Under the pieces are notes generated by a model. The model was not told the DNA's origin. It searched no databases and was given only the letters and a program-made list of their open reading frames with translations. A DNA stretch of 64,000 nt from Nematostella vectensis (Eukaryota; Cnidaria; Anthozoa; Actiniaria; Edwardsiidae). A program made the translations under genes and the position numbers. Below are positions 56,884 to 64,000 of the stretch, in pieces (positions within the stretch are counted from its first letter, which is position 1; every line of letters starts with the position of its first letter). The DNA lies in contig NC_064040.1 of the NCBI RefSeq assembly GCF_932526225.1, forward strand, positions 15,867,994 to 15,931,993, read 5' to 3'.

Positions 56884-56963
56884 TTCACGATTATCTCTAA
56901 TATTAAATGCGGTGTCATTTGACGTAATCATATTGTACCCCATAGGCAAAAAACAAAAAATAA

Positions 56964-57036
56964 TGTTTCCGCCCAGGCTCGAACTGGGGACCTTCTGCGT
57001 GTTAGGCAGACGTGATAACCACTACACTACGGAAAC
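56964..57036 (-). tRNA. tRNA-Val (AAC)
   Basis: Consensus. Confidence 0.93.
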
Positions 57037-57117
57037 TTCACGACTTTCTCCCCTATTAAATGCAGTGTCATTTGATGTCATCATATTATACCCCATCCGC
57101 AAAAAAAAATAACAAAA

Positions 57118-57190
57118 TGTTTCCGCCCAGGCTAGAACTGGGGACCTTCTGCGTGTAAAGCAGACGTGATAACCACTACACTACGGAAAC
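57118..57190 (-). tRNA. tRNA-Val (TAC)
   Basis: T loop GTTCTAG. Confidence 0.85.
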
Positions 57191-57351
57191 TTCACGATTT
57201 TCTCTCCTATTAAATGCGGTGTCATTTGATGTCATCATATTGTACCCCATCCGCAAAAAAAAAATATATATTTCCGCCCAGGCTCCCTAATTAAATGCGG
57301 TTACATTCGATGTCATCATATGGATGCACCAACGGCAAAAAATTAAAATAA

Positions 57352-57424
57352 TGTTTCCGCCCAGGCTCGAACTGGGGACCTTCTGCGTGTAAAGCAGACG
57401 TGATAACAACTACACTACGGAAAC
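57352..57424 (-). tRNA. tRNA-Val (TAC)
   Basis: D-loop change as 54190. Confidence 0.8.
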
Positions 57425-57584
57425 TTCACGATTACCTCTCCTATTAAATGCGGTGTCATTTGATGTCATCATATTGTACACCATCCGCAAAAAAATATAT
57501 ATATTTCCGCCCAGGCTCCCTAATTAAATGCGTTTACATTCGATGTCATCATATGGATGCACCAACGGCAAAAAATTAAATTAA

Positions 57585-57657
57585 TATTTCCGCGCAGGCT
57601 CGAACTGGGGACCTTTTGCATGTGAGGCAGACGTGATAACCACTACACTACGGAAAC
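57585..57657 (-). tRNA. tRNA-Val (CAC)
   Basis: CGCGCAGG acceptor/T change and TTGCATG in the anticodon stem. Confidence 0.6.
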
Positions 57658-57738
57658 TTCACGATTTTCTCTCCTATTAAATGCAGTGTCATTTGATGTC
57701 ATCATATTATACCCCATCCGCAAAAAAAAATAACAAAA

Positions 57739-57811
57739 TGTTTCCGCCCAGGCTAGAACTGGGGACCTTCTGCGTGTAAAGCAGACGTGATAACCACTAC
57801 ACTACGGAAAC
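57739..57811 (-). tRNA. tRNA-Val (TAC)
   Basis: T loop GTTCTAG. Confidence 0.85.
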
Positions 57812-57891
57812 TTCACGATTTTCTCTCCTATTAAATGCGGTGTCATTTGATGTCATCATATTGTACCCCATCCGCAAAAAAAATAATAAAA

Positions 57892-57964
57892 TGTTTCCGC
57901 CCAGGCTAGAACTGGGGACATTCTGCGTGTTAGGCAGACATGATAACCACTACACTACGGAAAC
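57892..57964 (-). tRNA. tRNA-Val (AAC)
   Basis: GGGACATTC and AGACATG changes. Confidence 0.75.
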
Positions 57965-58045
57965 TTCACGATTATCTCTCCTATTAAATGTGGTGTCATT
58001 TGATGTCATCATATCGATGCACCAACGGCAAAAAAAATTAAAAAA

Positions 58046-58117
58046 TGTCCCGGCGGGGCTCGAACTTGGGACCTTCTGCGTGTAAAGCAGACATGATAAA
58101 CACTACACTACGGAAAC
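58046..58117 (-). tRNA. tRNA-Val (TAC), divergent
   Basis: 72 nt; GTCCCGGCGGGGCT arm. Confidence 0.5.
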
Positions 58118-58195
58118 TTCACGACTTTCTCCCGTATTAATTGCGGTGTCATTTGACGTCATCATATTTTACCCCATAGGCAAAAAAAAAAAATT

Positions 58196-58268
58196 GGTTT
58201 CCGCCCAAGCACGAACTGGGGACCTTCTGCGTGTTAGGCAGACGTGATAACCACTACACTACGGAAAC
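58196..58268 (-). tRNA. tRNA-Val (AAC)
   Basis: Discriminator C; T arm AAGCACGAAC. Confidence 0.68.
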
Positions 58269-58428
58269 TTCACGATTATCTCTCCTATTAAATGTGGTGT
58301 CATTTCATGTCATCATATTGTACCCCATCCGCAAAAAAATAACAAAATGTTTTAAATTATGTTTAAATTAAATGCGGTTACATTCGATGTCATCATATGG
58401 ATGCACCAACGGCAAAAAATTAAAATAA

Positions 58429-58501
58429 TCTTTCCGCCCAGGCTCGAACTGGGGACCTTCTGCGTGTAAAGCAGACGTAATAACCACTACACTACGGAAA
58501 C
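58429..58501 (-). tRNA. tRNA-Val (TAC)
   Basis: TCTTTCC acceptor end; GACGTAATAACC. Confidence 0.7.
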
Positions 58502-58581
58502 TTCACGATTTTCTCTCCTATTAAATGCGGTGTCATTTGATGTCATCATATTGTACCCCATCCGAAAAAAAAATAATAAAA

Positions 58582-58654
58582 TGTTTCCGCCCAGGCACGA
58601 ACTGGGGACCTTCTTCGTGTTAGGCAGACGTGATAACCACTACACTACGGAAAC
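58582..58654 (-). tRNA. tRNA-Val (AAC)
   Basis: T arm AGGCACGAAC; CTTCTTCG in the anticodon stem. Confidence 0.68.
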
Positions 58655-58730
58655 TTCACGATTATCTCTCCTATTAAATGCGGTGTCATTTGACGTCATC
58701 ATATTGTACCCCATAGGCAAAAAAAAATAA

Positions 58731-58803
58731 TGTTTCCGCCAAGGCTCGAACAGGGGACCTTTTGCGTGTGAGACAGACGTGATAACCACTACACTACATG
58801 AAC
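58731..58803 (-). pseudogene. tRNA-Val (CAC), broken acceptor stem
   Basis: 5' end reads GTTCATG rather than GTTTCCG, so the acceptor stem cannot pair fully; T-stem change too. Confidence 0.7.
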
Positions 58804-58883
58804 TTCACGATTTTCTCTCCTATTAAATGCGGTGTCATTTGACGTCATCATATTGTACCCCATAGGCAAAAAAAAAAAAATAA

Positions 58884-58956
58884 TGTTTCCGCCCAGGCTC
58901 GAACTGGGGACCTTCTGCGTGTTAGGCAGACGTGATAACCACTACACTACGGAAAC
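58884..58956 (-). tRNA. tRNA-Val (AAC)
   Basis: Consensus. Confidence 0.93.
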
Positions 58957-59037
58957 TTCACGATTTTCTCTCCTATTAAATGCAGTGTCATTTGATGTCA
59001 TCATATTATACCCCATCCGCAAAAAAAAATAATAAAA

Positions 59038-59110
59038 TGTTTCCTCCCAGGCTCGAACTGGGGACCTTCTGCGTGTAAAGCAGACGTGATAACCACTACA
59101 CTACGGAAAC
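59038..59110 (-). tRNA. tRNA-Val (TAC)
   Basis: Acceptor TCCTCCC change. Confidence 0.8.
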
Positions 59111-59273
59111 TTCACGATTTTCTCTCCTATTAAATGCGGTGTCATTTGATGTCATCATATTGTACCCCATCCGCAAAAAAAAAAAATATATATTTCCGCC
59201 CAGGCTCCCTAATTAAATGCGGTTACATTCGATGTCATCATATGGATGCACCAACGGCAAAAAATTAAAATAA

Positions 59274-59346
59274 TGTTTCCGCCCAGGCTCGAACTGGGGA
59301 CCTTCTGCGTGTAAAGCAGACGTGATAACAACTACACTACGGAAAC
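59274..59346 (-). tRNA. tRNA-Val (TAC)
   Basis: D-loop change as 54190. Confidence 0.8.
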
Positions 59347-59506
59347 TTCACGATTACCTCTCCTATTAAATGCGGTGTCATTTGATGTCATCATATTGTA
59401 CACCATCCGCAAAAAAATATATATATTTCCGCCCAGGCTCCCTAATTAAATGCGTTTACATTCGATGTCATAAAATGGATGCACCAACGGCAAAAAATTA
59501 AATTAA

Positions 59507-59579
59507 TATTTCCGCGCAGGCTCGAACTGGGGACCTTTTGCATGTGAGGCAGACGTGATAACCACTACACTACGGAAAC
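59507..59579 (-). tRNA. tRNA-Val (CAC)
   Basis: As 57585. Confidence 0.6.
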
Positions 59580-59739
59580 TTCACGATTACCTCTCCTATT
59601 AAATGCGGTGTCATTTGATGTCATTATATTGTACCCCATCCGCAAAAAAAAAAAAATATTTCCGCCCAGGCTCCCAAATTAAATGCGGTTACATTCGATG
59701 TCATCATATGGATGCACCAACGGCAAAAAATTAAAATAA

Positions 59740-59812
59740 TGTTTCCGCCCAGGCTCGAACAGGGGACCTTCTGCGTGTGAGGCAGACGTGATAAACACTA
59801 CACTACGGAAAC
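59740..59812 (-). tRNA. tRNA-Val (CAC)
   Basis: T arm TCGAACAGGG; ATAAACAC in the D loop. Confidence 0.72.
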
Positions 59813-59886
59813 TTCACGACTTTCTCCCCTATTAAATGCGGTGTCATTTGACGTCATCATATTGTTCCCCATAGGCAAAAAAAGAA

Positions 59887-59959
59887 TGTTTCCGCCCACG
59901 CTCGAACTAGGTAGCTTCTGCGTGTTAGGCATACGTGATAACCACTACACTACGGAAAC
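59887..59959 (-). tRNA. tRNA-Val (AAC), degenerate
   Basis: T stem ACTAGGTAGC and anticodon-stem GGCATACG changes. Confidence 0.5.
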
Positions 59960-60039
59960 TTCACGATTATCTCTAATATTAAATGCGGTGTCATTTGACG
60001 TAATCATATTGTACCCCATAGGCAAAAAACAAAAAATAA

Positions 60040-60112
60040 TGTTTCCGCCCAGGCTCGAACTGGGGACCTTCTGCGTGTTAGGCAGACGTGATAACCACTA
60101 CACTACGGAAAC
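60040..60112 (-). tRNA. tRNA-Val (AAC)
   Basis: Consensus. Confidence 0.93.
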
Positions 60113-60193
60113 TTCACGATTTTCTCTCCTATTAAATGCAGTGTCATTTGATGTCATCATATTATACCCCATCCGCAAAAAAAAATAACAAAA

Positions 60194-60266
60194 TGTTTCC
60201 GCCCAGGCTAGAACTGGGGACCTTCTGCGTGTAAAGCAGACGTGATAACCACTACACTACGGAAAC
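60194..60266 (-). tRNA. tRNA-Val (TAC)
   Basis: T loop GTTCTAG. Confidence 0.85.
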
Positions 60267-60349
60267 TTCACGATTTTCTCTCCTATTAAATGCGGTGTCA
60301 TTTGATGTCATCATATTGTACCCCATCCGCAAAAAAAATAATAATAAAA

Positions 60350-60422
60350 TGTTTCCGCCCAGGCTAGAACTGGGGACATTCTGCGTGTTAGGCAGACATG
60401 ATAACCACTACACTACGGAAAC
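60350..60422 (-). tRNA. tRNA-Val (AAC)
   Basis: Higher-order copy (+2458) of 57892. Confidence 0.75.
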
Positions 60423-60503
60423 TTCACGATTATCTCTCCTATTAAATGTGGTGTCATTTGATGTCATCATATCGATGCACCAACGGCAAAAAAAATTAAA
60501 AAA

Positions 60504-60575
60504 TGTCCCGGCGGGGCTCGAACTTGGGACCTTCTGCGTGTAAAGCAGACATGATAAACACTACACTACGGAAAC
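60504..60575 (-). tRNA. tRNA-Val (TAC), divergent
   Basis: Copy of 58046. Confidence 0.5.
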
Positions 60576-60653
60576 TTCACGACTTTCTCCCGTATTAATT
60601 GCGGTGTCATTTGACGTCATCATATTTTACCCCATAGGCAAAAAAAAAAAATT

Positions 60654-60726
60654 GGTTTCCGCCCAAGCACGAACTGGGGACCTTCTGCGTGTTAGGCAGA
60701 CGTGATAACCACTACACTACGGAAAC
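60654..60726 (-). tRNA. tRNA-Val (AAC)
   Basis: Copy of 58196. Confidence 0.68.
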
Positions 60727-60886
60727 TTCACGATTATCTCTCCTATTAAATGTGGTGTCATTTCATGTCATCATATTGTACCCCATCCGCAAAAAAATAA
60801 CAAAATGTTTTAAATTATGTTTAAATTAAATGCGGTTACATTCGATGTCATCATATGGATGCACCAACGGCAAAAAATTAAAATAA

Positions 60887-60959
60887 TCTTTCCGCCCAGG
60901 CTCGAACTGGGGACCTTCTGCGTGTAAAGCAGACGTAATAACCACTACACTACGGAAAC
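60887..60959 (-). tRNA. tRNA-Val (TAC)
   Basis: Copy of 58429. Confidence 0.7.
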
Positions 60960-61039
60960 TTCACGATTTTCTCTCCTATTAAATGCGGTGTCATTTGATG
61001 TCATCATATTGTACCCCATCCGAAAAAAAAATAATAAAA

Positions 61040-61112
61040 TGTTTCCGCCCAGGCACGAACTGGGGACCTTCTTCGTGTTAGGCAGACGTGATAACCACTA
61101 CACTACGGAAAC
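61040..61112 (-). tRNA. tRNA-Val (AAC)
   Basis: Copy of 58582. Confidence 0.68.
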
Positions 61113-61188
61113 TTCACGATTATCTCTCCTATTAAATGCGGTGTCATTTGACGTCATCATATTGTACCCCATAGGCAAAAAAAAATAA

Positions 61189-61261
61189 TGTTTCCGCCAA
61201 GGCTCGAACAGGGGACCTTTTGCGTGTGAGACAGACGTGATAACCACTACACTACATGAAC
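61189..61261 (-). pseudogene. tRNA-Val (CAC), broken acceptor stem
   Basis: Copy of 58731 with the same GTTCATG end. Confidence 0.7.
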
Positions 61262-61339
61262 TTCACGATTTTCTCTCCTATTAAATGCGGTGTCATTTGA
61301 CGTCATCATATTGTACCCCATAGGCAAAAAAAAAAATAA

Positions 61340-61412
61340 TGTTTCCGCCCAGGCTAGAACTGGGGACCTTCTGCGTGTAAAGCAGACGTGATAAACACTA
61401 CACTACCGGAAC
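61340..61412 (-). tRNA. tRNA-Val (TAC)
   Basis: 5' end GTTCCGG gives acceptor mismatches; ATAAACAC D loop. Confidence 0.5.
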
Positions 61413-61495
61413 TTCACGATTATCTCTCCTATTAAATGCGGTGTCATTTGATGTCATCATATTGTACCCTATCCATAAAAAAAAAAATAATAAAA

Positions 61496-61568
61496 TGTTT
61501 CCTCCCAGGCTCGAACTGGGGACCTTCTGCGTGTGAGGCAGACGTGATAACCACTACACTACGGAAAC
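61496..61568 (-). tRNA. tRNA-Val (CAC)
   Basis: Acceptor TCCTCCC change. Confidence 0.8.
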
Positions 61569-61646
61569 TTCACGATTATCTCTCCTATTAAATGCGGTGT
61601 CATTTGACGTCATCATATTGTACCCCATCCGCAAAAAAAAAAATAA

Positions 61647-61719
61647 TGTTTCCGCCCAGGCTCGAATTGGGGACCTTCTGCGTGTTAGGCAGACGTGATA
61701 ACCACTACACTACGGACAC
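61647..61719 (-). tRNA. tRNA-Val (AAC)
   Basis: 5' end GTGTCCG (one acceptor mismatch); T loop GTTCGAG with T-stem change. Confidence 0.7.
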
Positions 61720-61801
61720 TTCACGATTTTCTCTCCTATTAAATGCAGTGTCATTTGATGTCATCATCTTGTACCCCATCCGCAAAAAAAAAATAACAAA
61801 A

Positions 61802-61874
61802 CGTTTCCGCCCAGGCTCGAAAATTTGACCTTCTGTGTGTAAAGCAGACGTGATAACCACTACACTACGGAAAC
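61802..61874 (-). pseudogene. tRNA-Val (TAC), T arm damaged
   Basis: The T arm reads CGAAAATTTGACC and cannot form a normal stem. Confidence 0.65.
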
Positions 61875-62037
61875 TTCACGATTATCTCTCCTATTAAATG
61901 CGGTGTCATTTGATGTCATCATATTGTACCCCATCCGCAAAAAATATATATATATATTCCCGCCCAGGCTCCCTAATTAAATGCGGTTGCATTCGATGTC
62001 ATCATATGGATGCACCAACGGCAAAAAATTAAAATAA

Positions 62038-62110
62038 TGTTTCCGCCCAGGCTCGAACTGGGGACCTTCTGCGTGTTAGGCAGACGTGATAACCACTACA
62101 CTACGGACAC
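62038..62110 (-). tRNA. tRNA-Val (AAC)
   Basis: 5' end GTGTCCG, as 61647. Confidence 0.78.
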
Positions 62111-62183
62111 TTCACGACTTTTTCCCCTATTAAATGCGGTGTCATTTGACGTCATCATATTGTACCCCATAGGCAAAAAAAAA

Positions 62184-62255
62184 TGTTTCCGCCCAGGCTC
62201 GAACTGGGGACCTTCTGCGTGTTAGGCAGACGTGATAACCACTACACTACGAAAC
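62184..62255 (-). tRNA. tRNA-Val (AAC), 1-nt deletion
   Basis: 72 nt; one base lost from the 5' acceptor strand (GTTTCGTAG). Confidence 0.55.
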
Positions 62256-62417
62256 TTCACGATTATCTCTCCTATTAAATGTGGTGTCATTTGATGTCAT
62301 CATATTGTACCCCTTCCGCAAAAAAATAACAAAATATTTCCTCCCAAGCTCCCTAATTAAATTCGGCTTTATTCGATGTCATCATATGGATGCACCAACG
62401 GCAAAAAATTAAAATAA

Positions 62418-62490
62418 TGTTTCCGCCCAGACTCAAACAGGGGACCTTCTGCGTGTGAGGCAGACGTGATAACCACTACACTACGGAAAC
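62418..62490 (-). tRNA. tRNA-Val (CAC)
   Basis: T arm CTCAAACAGGG variant. Confidence 0.68.
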
Positions 62491-62650
62491 TTCACGATTA
62501 TCTCTCCTATTAAATGCGGTGTCATTTGATGTCATCATGTTGTACCCCATCCGCGAAAAAAAAACAAAATGTTTTAAATTATGTTTAAATTAAATGCGGT
62601 TACATTCGATGTCATCATATGGATGCACCAACGGCAAAAAATTAAAATAA

Positions 62651-62723
62651 TGTTTCCGCCCAGGCTCGAACTGTGTACCTTCTGCGTGTGAGGCAGACGT
62701 GATAACCACTACACTACGGAAAC
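62651..62723 (-). tRNA. tRNA-Val (CAC)
   Basis: T-stem change CTGTGTACC. Confidence 0.7.
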
Positions 62724-62885
62724 TTCACGATTATCTCCCCTATTAAATGCTGTGTCATTTGATGTCATCATATTGTATCCCATCCGCAAAAAAATATATA
62801 TATATTTCCGCCCAGGCTACCTAATTAAATGCGGTTACATTCGATGTCATCATATGGATGCACCAACGGCAAAAAAATAACAAAA

Positions 62886-62958
62886 TGCTTCCGCCCAGGC
62901 TCGAACTGGGGACCTTCTGCGTGTGAGGCAGACGTGATAACCACTACACTACGGAAAC
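62886..62958 (-). tRNA. tRNA-Val (CAC)
   Basis: One acceptor G-T pair. Confidence 0.9.
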
Positions 62959-63038
62959 TTCACGATTTTCTCCCCTATTAAATTCGTTTTCAATCGATGT
63001 CATCATATCGATGCACCAACGGCAAAAAATTAAAATAA

Positions 63039-63111
63039 TGTTTCCGCCCAGGCTCGAACTGGGGACCTTCTGCGTGTGAGGCAGACGTGATAACCACTAC
63101 ACTACGGAAAC
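63039..63111 (-). tRNA. tRNA-Val (CAC)
   Basis: Consensus. Confidence 0.93.
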
Positions 63112-63267
63112 TTCACGATTATCTCTCCTATTAAATGCGGTGTCATTTGATGTCATCATATTGTACAACATCCGCAAAAAAAAAAATGTTTTAAATTATG
63201 TTTAAATTAAATGCGGTTACATTCGATGTCATCATATGGATGCACCAACGGCAAAAAATTAAAATAA

Positions 63268-63340
63268 TGTTTCCGCCCAGGCTCGAACTGGGGACCTTCT
63301 GCGTGTGAGGCAGACGTGATAACCACTACACTACGGAAAC
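63268..63340 (-). tRNA. tRNA-Val (CAC)
   Basis: Consensus. Confidence 0.93.
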
Positions 63341-63498
63341 TTCACGATTATCTCTCCTATTAAATGCGGTGTCATTTGATGTCATCATATTGTACAACAT
63401 CCGCAAAAAAAAAAAAATGTTTTAAATTATGTTTAAAATAAATGCGGTTACATTCGATGTCATCATATGGATGCATCAACGGCAAAAAATAAAAATAA

Positions 63499-63571
63499 TG
63501 TTTCCGCCCAGGCTAGAACTGGGGACCTTCTGCGTGTGAGGCAGACGTAATAACCACTACACTACGGAAAC
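63499..63571 (-). tRNA. tRNA-Val (CAC)
   Basis: T loop GTTCTAG; GACGTAATAACC. Confidence 0.8.
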
Positions 63572-63651
63572 TTCACGATTTTCTCTCCTATTAAATGCGC
63601 TGTCATTTGATGTCATCATATCGATGCACCAACGGCAAAAAATTTTAATAA

Positions 63652-63724
63652 TGTTTCCGCCCAGGTTCGAACTGTGGACCTTCTGCGTGTAAAGCAGACG
63701 TGATAACCACTACACTACGGAAAC
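63652..63724 (-). tRNA. tRNA-Val (TAC)
   Basis: T loop GTTCGAA; one T-stem change (CTGTGGACC). Confidence 0.78.
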
Positions 63725-63804
63725 TTCACGATTTTCTCCCCTATTAAATTCGTTTTCAATCGATGTCATCATATCGATGCACCAACGGCAAAAAATTAAA
63801 ATAA

Positions 63805-63877
63805 TGTTTCCGCCCAGGCTAGAACTGGGGACCTTCTGCGTGTGAGGCAGACGTGATAACCACTACACTACGGAAAC
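63805..63877 (-). tRNA. tRNA-Val (CAC)
   Basis: T loop GTTCTAG. Last complete gene in the window; array spacer and a 3' stub continue to 64000. Confidence 0.87.
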
Positions 63878-64000
63878 TTCACGATTATCTCTCCTATTAA
63901 ATGCGGTGTCATTTGATGTCATCATATTGTACCCCATCCGCAAAAAAAAAATATATATATATATTCCCGCCCAGGCTCCCTAATTAAATGCGGTTGCATT

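Larger units (their letters stand above)
41180..64000 (-). repeat. Giant tandem array of valine tRNA genes
   Basis: The array holds 110 tRNA-like loci, all on the - strand, in the window; it continues past the right edge. The tRNA is 73 nt with discriminator A. Acceptor arms are GTTTCCG and CGGAAAC, the A box lies in TAGTGTAGTGGTTATCACG, and the B box in GTTCGAGCC. The anticodon stem is TCTGC/GCAGA with loop CTAACAC, CTCACAC or TTTACAC. The body matches animal tRNA-Val. The simple spacer is about 75-80 bp; a composite spacer of about 160 bp carries a tRNA 3' stub (TTTCCGCCCAGGCT joined to CCCTAATTAAATGCGG). A T-run terminator follows each gene. CCA is not encoded. Confidence 0.95.

Noticed and set aside
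41091-62225. Repeated + strand open frames of the type MFPPRLELGTFCVLGRRDNHYTTETSR
   Set aside because: They are antisense readings of the tRNA body and spacer. Their repetition follows the tRNA units and there is no splice or promoter context. Protein models based on them would be false.
41180-64000. CRISPR-like array (repeats with spacers)
   Set aside because: The repeats fold as tRNA with A and B boxes and anticodons, the spacers are themselves repetitive, and the genome is clearly animal.
41180-64000. tRNA-derived SINE cluster
   Set aside because: Units are in strict head-to-tail tandem, lack target duplications and tails, and keep mature tRNA ends and terminators. This fits a tandem gene array rather than retroposed SINEs.

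Overview
This window looks like nuclear DNA of a cnidarian, most likely a sea anemone close to Nematostella. That assignment is an inference. It rests on intron-rich, animal-type genes (LRRK, Gemin6, calmodulin-like, lamin B receptor), moderate GC content and many short inverted-repeat DNA elements. No species-specific marker is present.

Layout. (1) 0-16.1 kb, + strand: a ROCO-family kinase gene of the LRRK type (ankyrin, LRR, Roc GTPase, COR, kinase, beta-propeller). Nine coding exons join in frame to 2173 codons. Its first coding exon is duplicated 3.3 kb upstream. Between the two copies, on the opposite strand, lies the first exon of a secreted chitin-deacetylase-like gene. (2) 16.1-24.8 kb: an intronless coiled-coil ORF, an intronless Gemin6 gene and several MITE-like elements. 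(3) 24.8-32.2 kb: a five-exon calmodulin-like gene, followed by a direct duplication of its exons 3-5 that lacks exons 1-2. (4) 32.9-38.6 kb, - strand: a complete ten-exon lamin B receptor gene of 617 codons. Two of its introns carry minisatellites built from its own splice junctions. (5) 39.3-41.2 kb: repeats, including an inverted fragment of the calmodulin 3' end and a Penelope-like repeat with a hammerhead-like motif. (6) 41.2 kb to the right edge: a very large tandem array of valine tRNA genes, all on the - strand. I count 110 tRNA-like loci: 39 CAC, 35 TAC, 32 AAC, two with an AAT (Ile) anticodon, one with CAA (Leu), and one 3' half without an anticodon. The array continues past the window. 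A 2.7-kb TA-flanked DNA transposon interrupts it at 49.6-52.3 kb.

The protein genes appear unrelated in function: signalling kinase, snRNP assembly, calcium sensor, and nuclear envelope/sterol reductase. The most unusual feature is the valine tRNA array. All three valine isoacceptors are interleaved. The spacers are conserved: each unit has a T-run Pol III terminator after the tRNA and a TGACGTCA/TGATGTCA motif about 36 nt before it. The array shows higher-order duplications, composite spacers with tRNA 3' stubs, and rare anticodon-switched copies. The open frames running through the array on the + strand are antisense shadows of the tRNA repeats.
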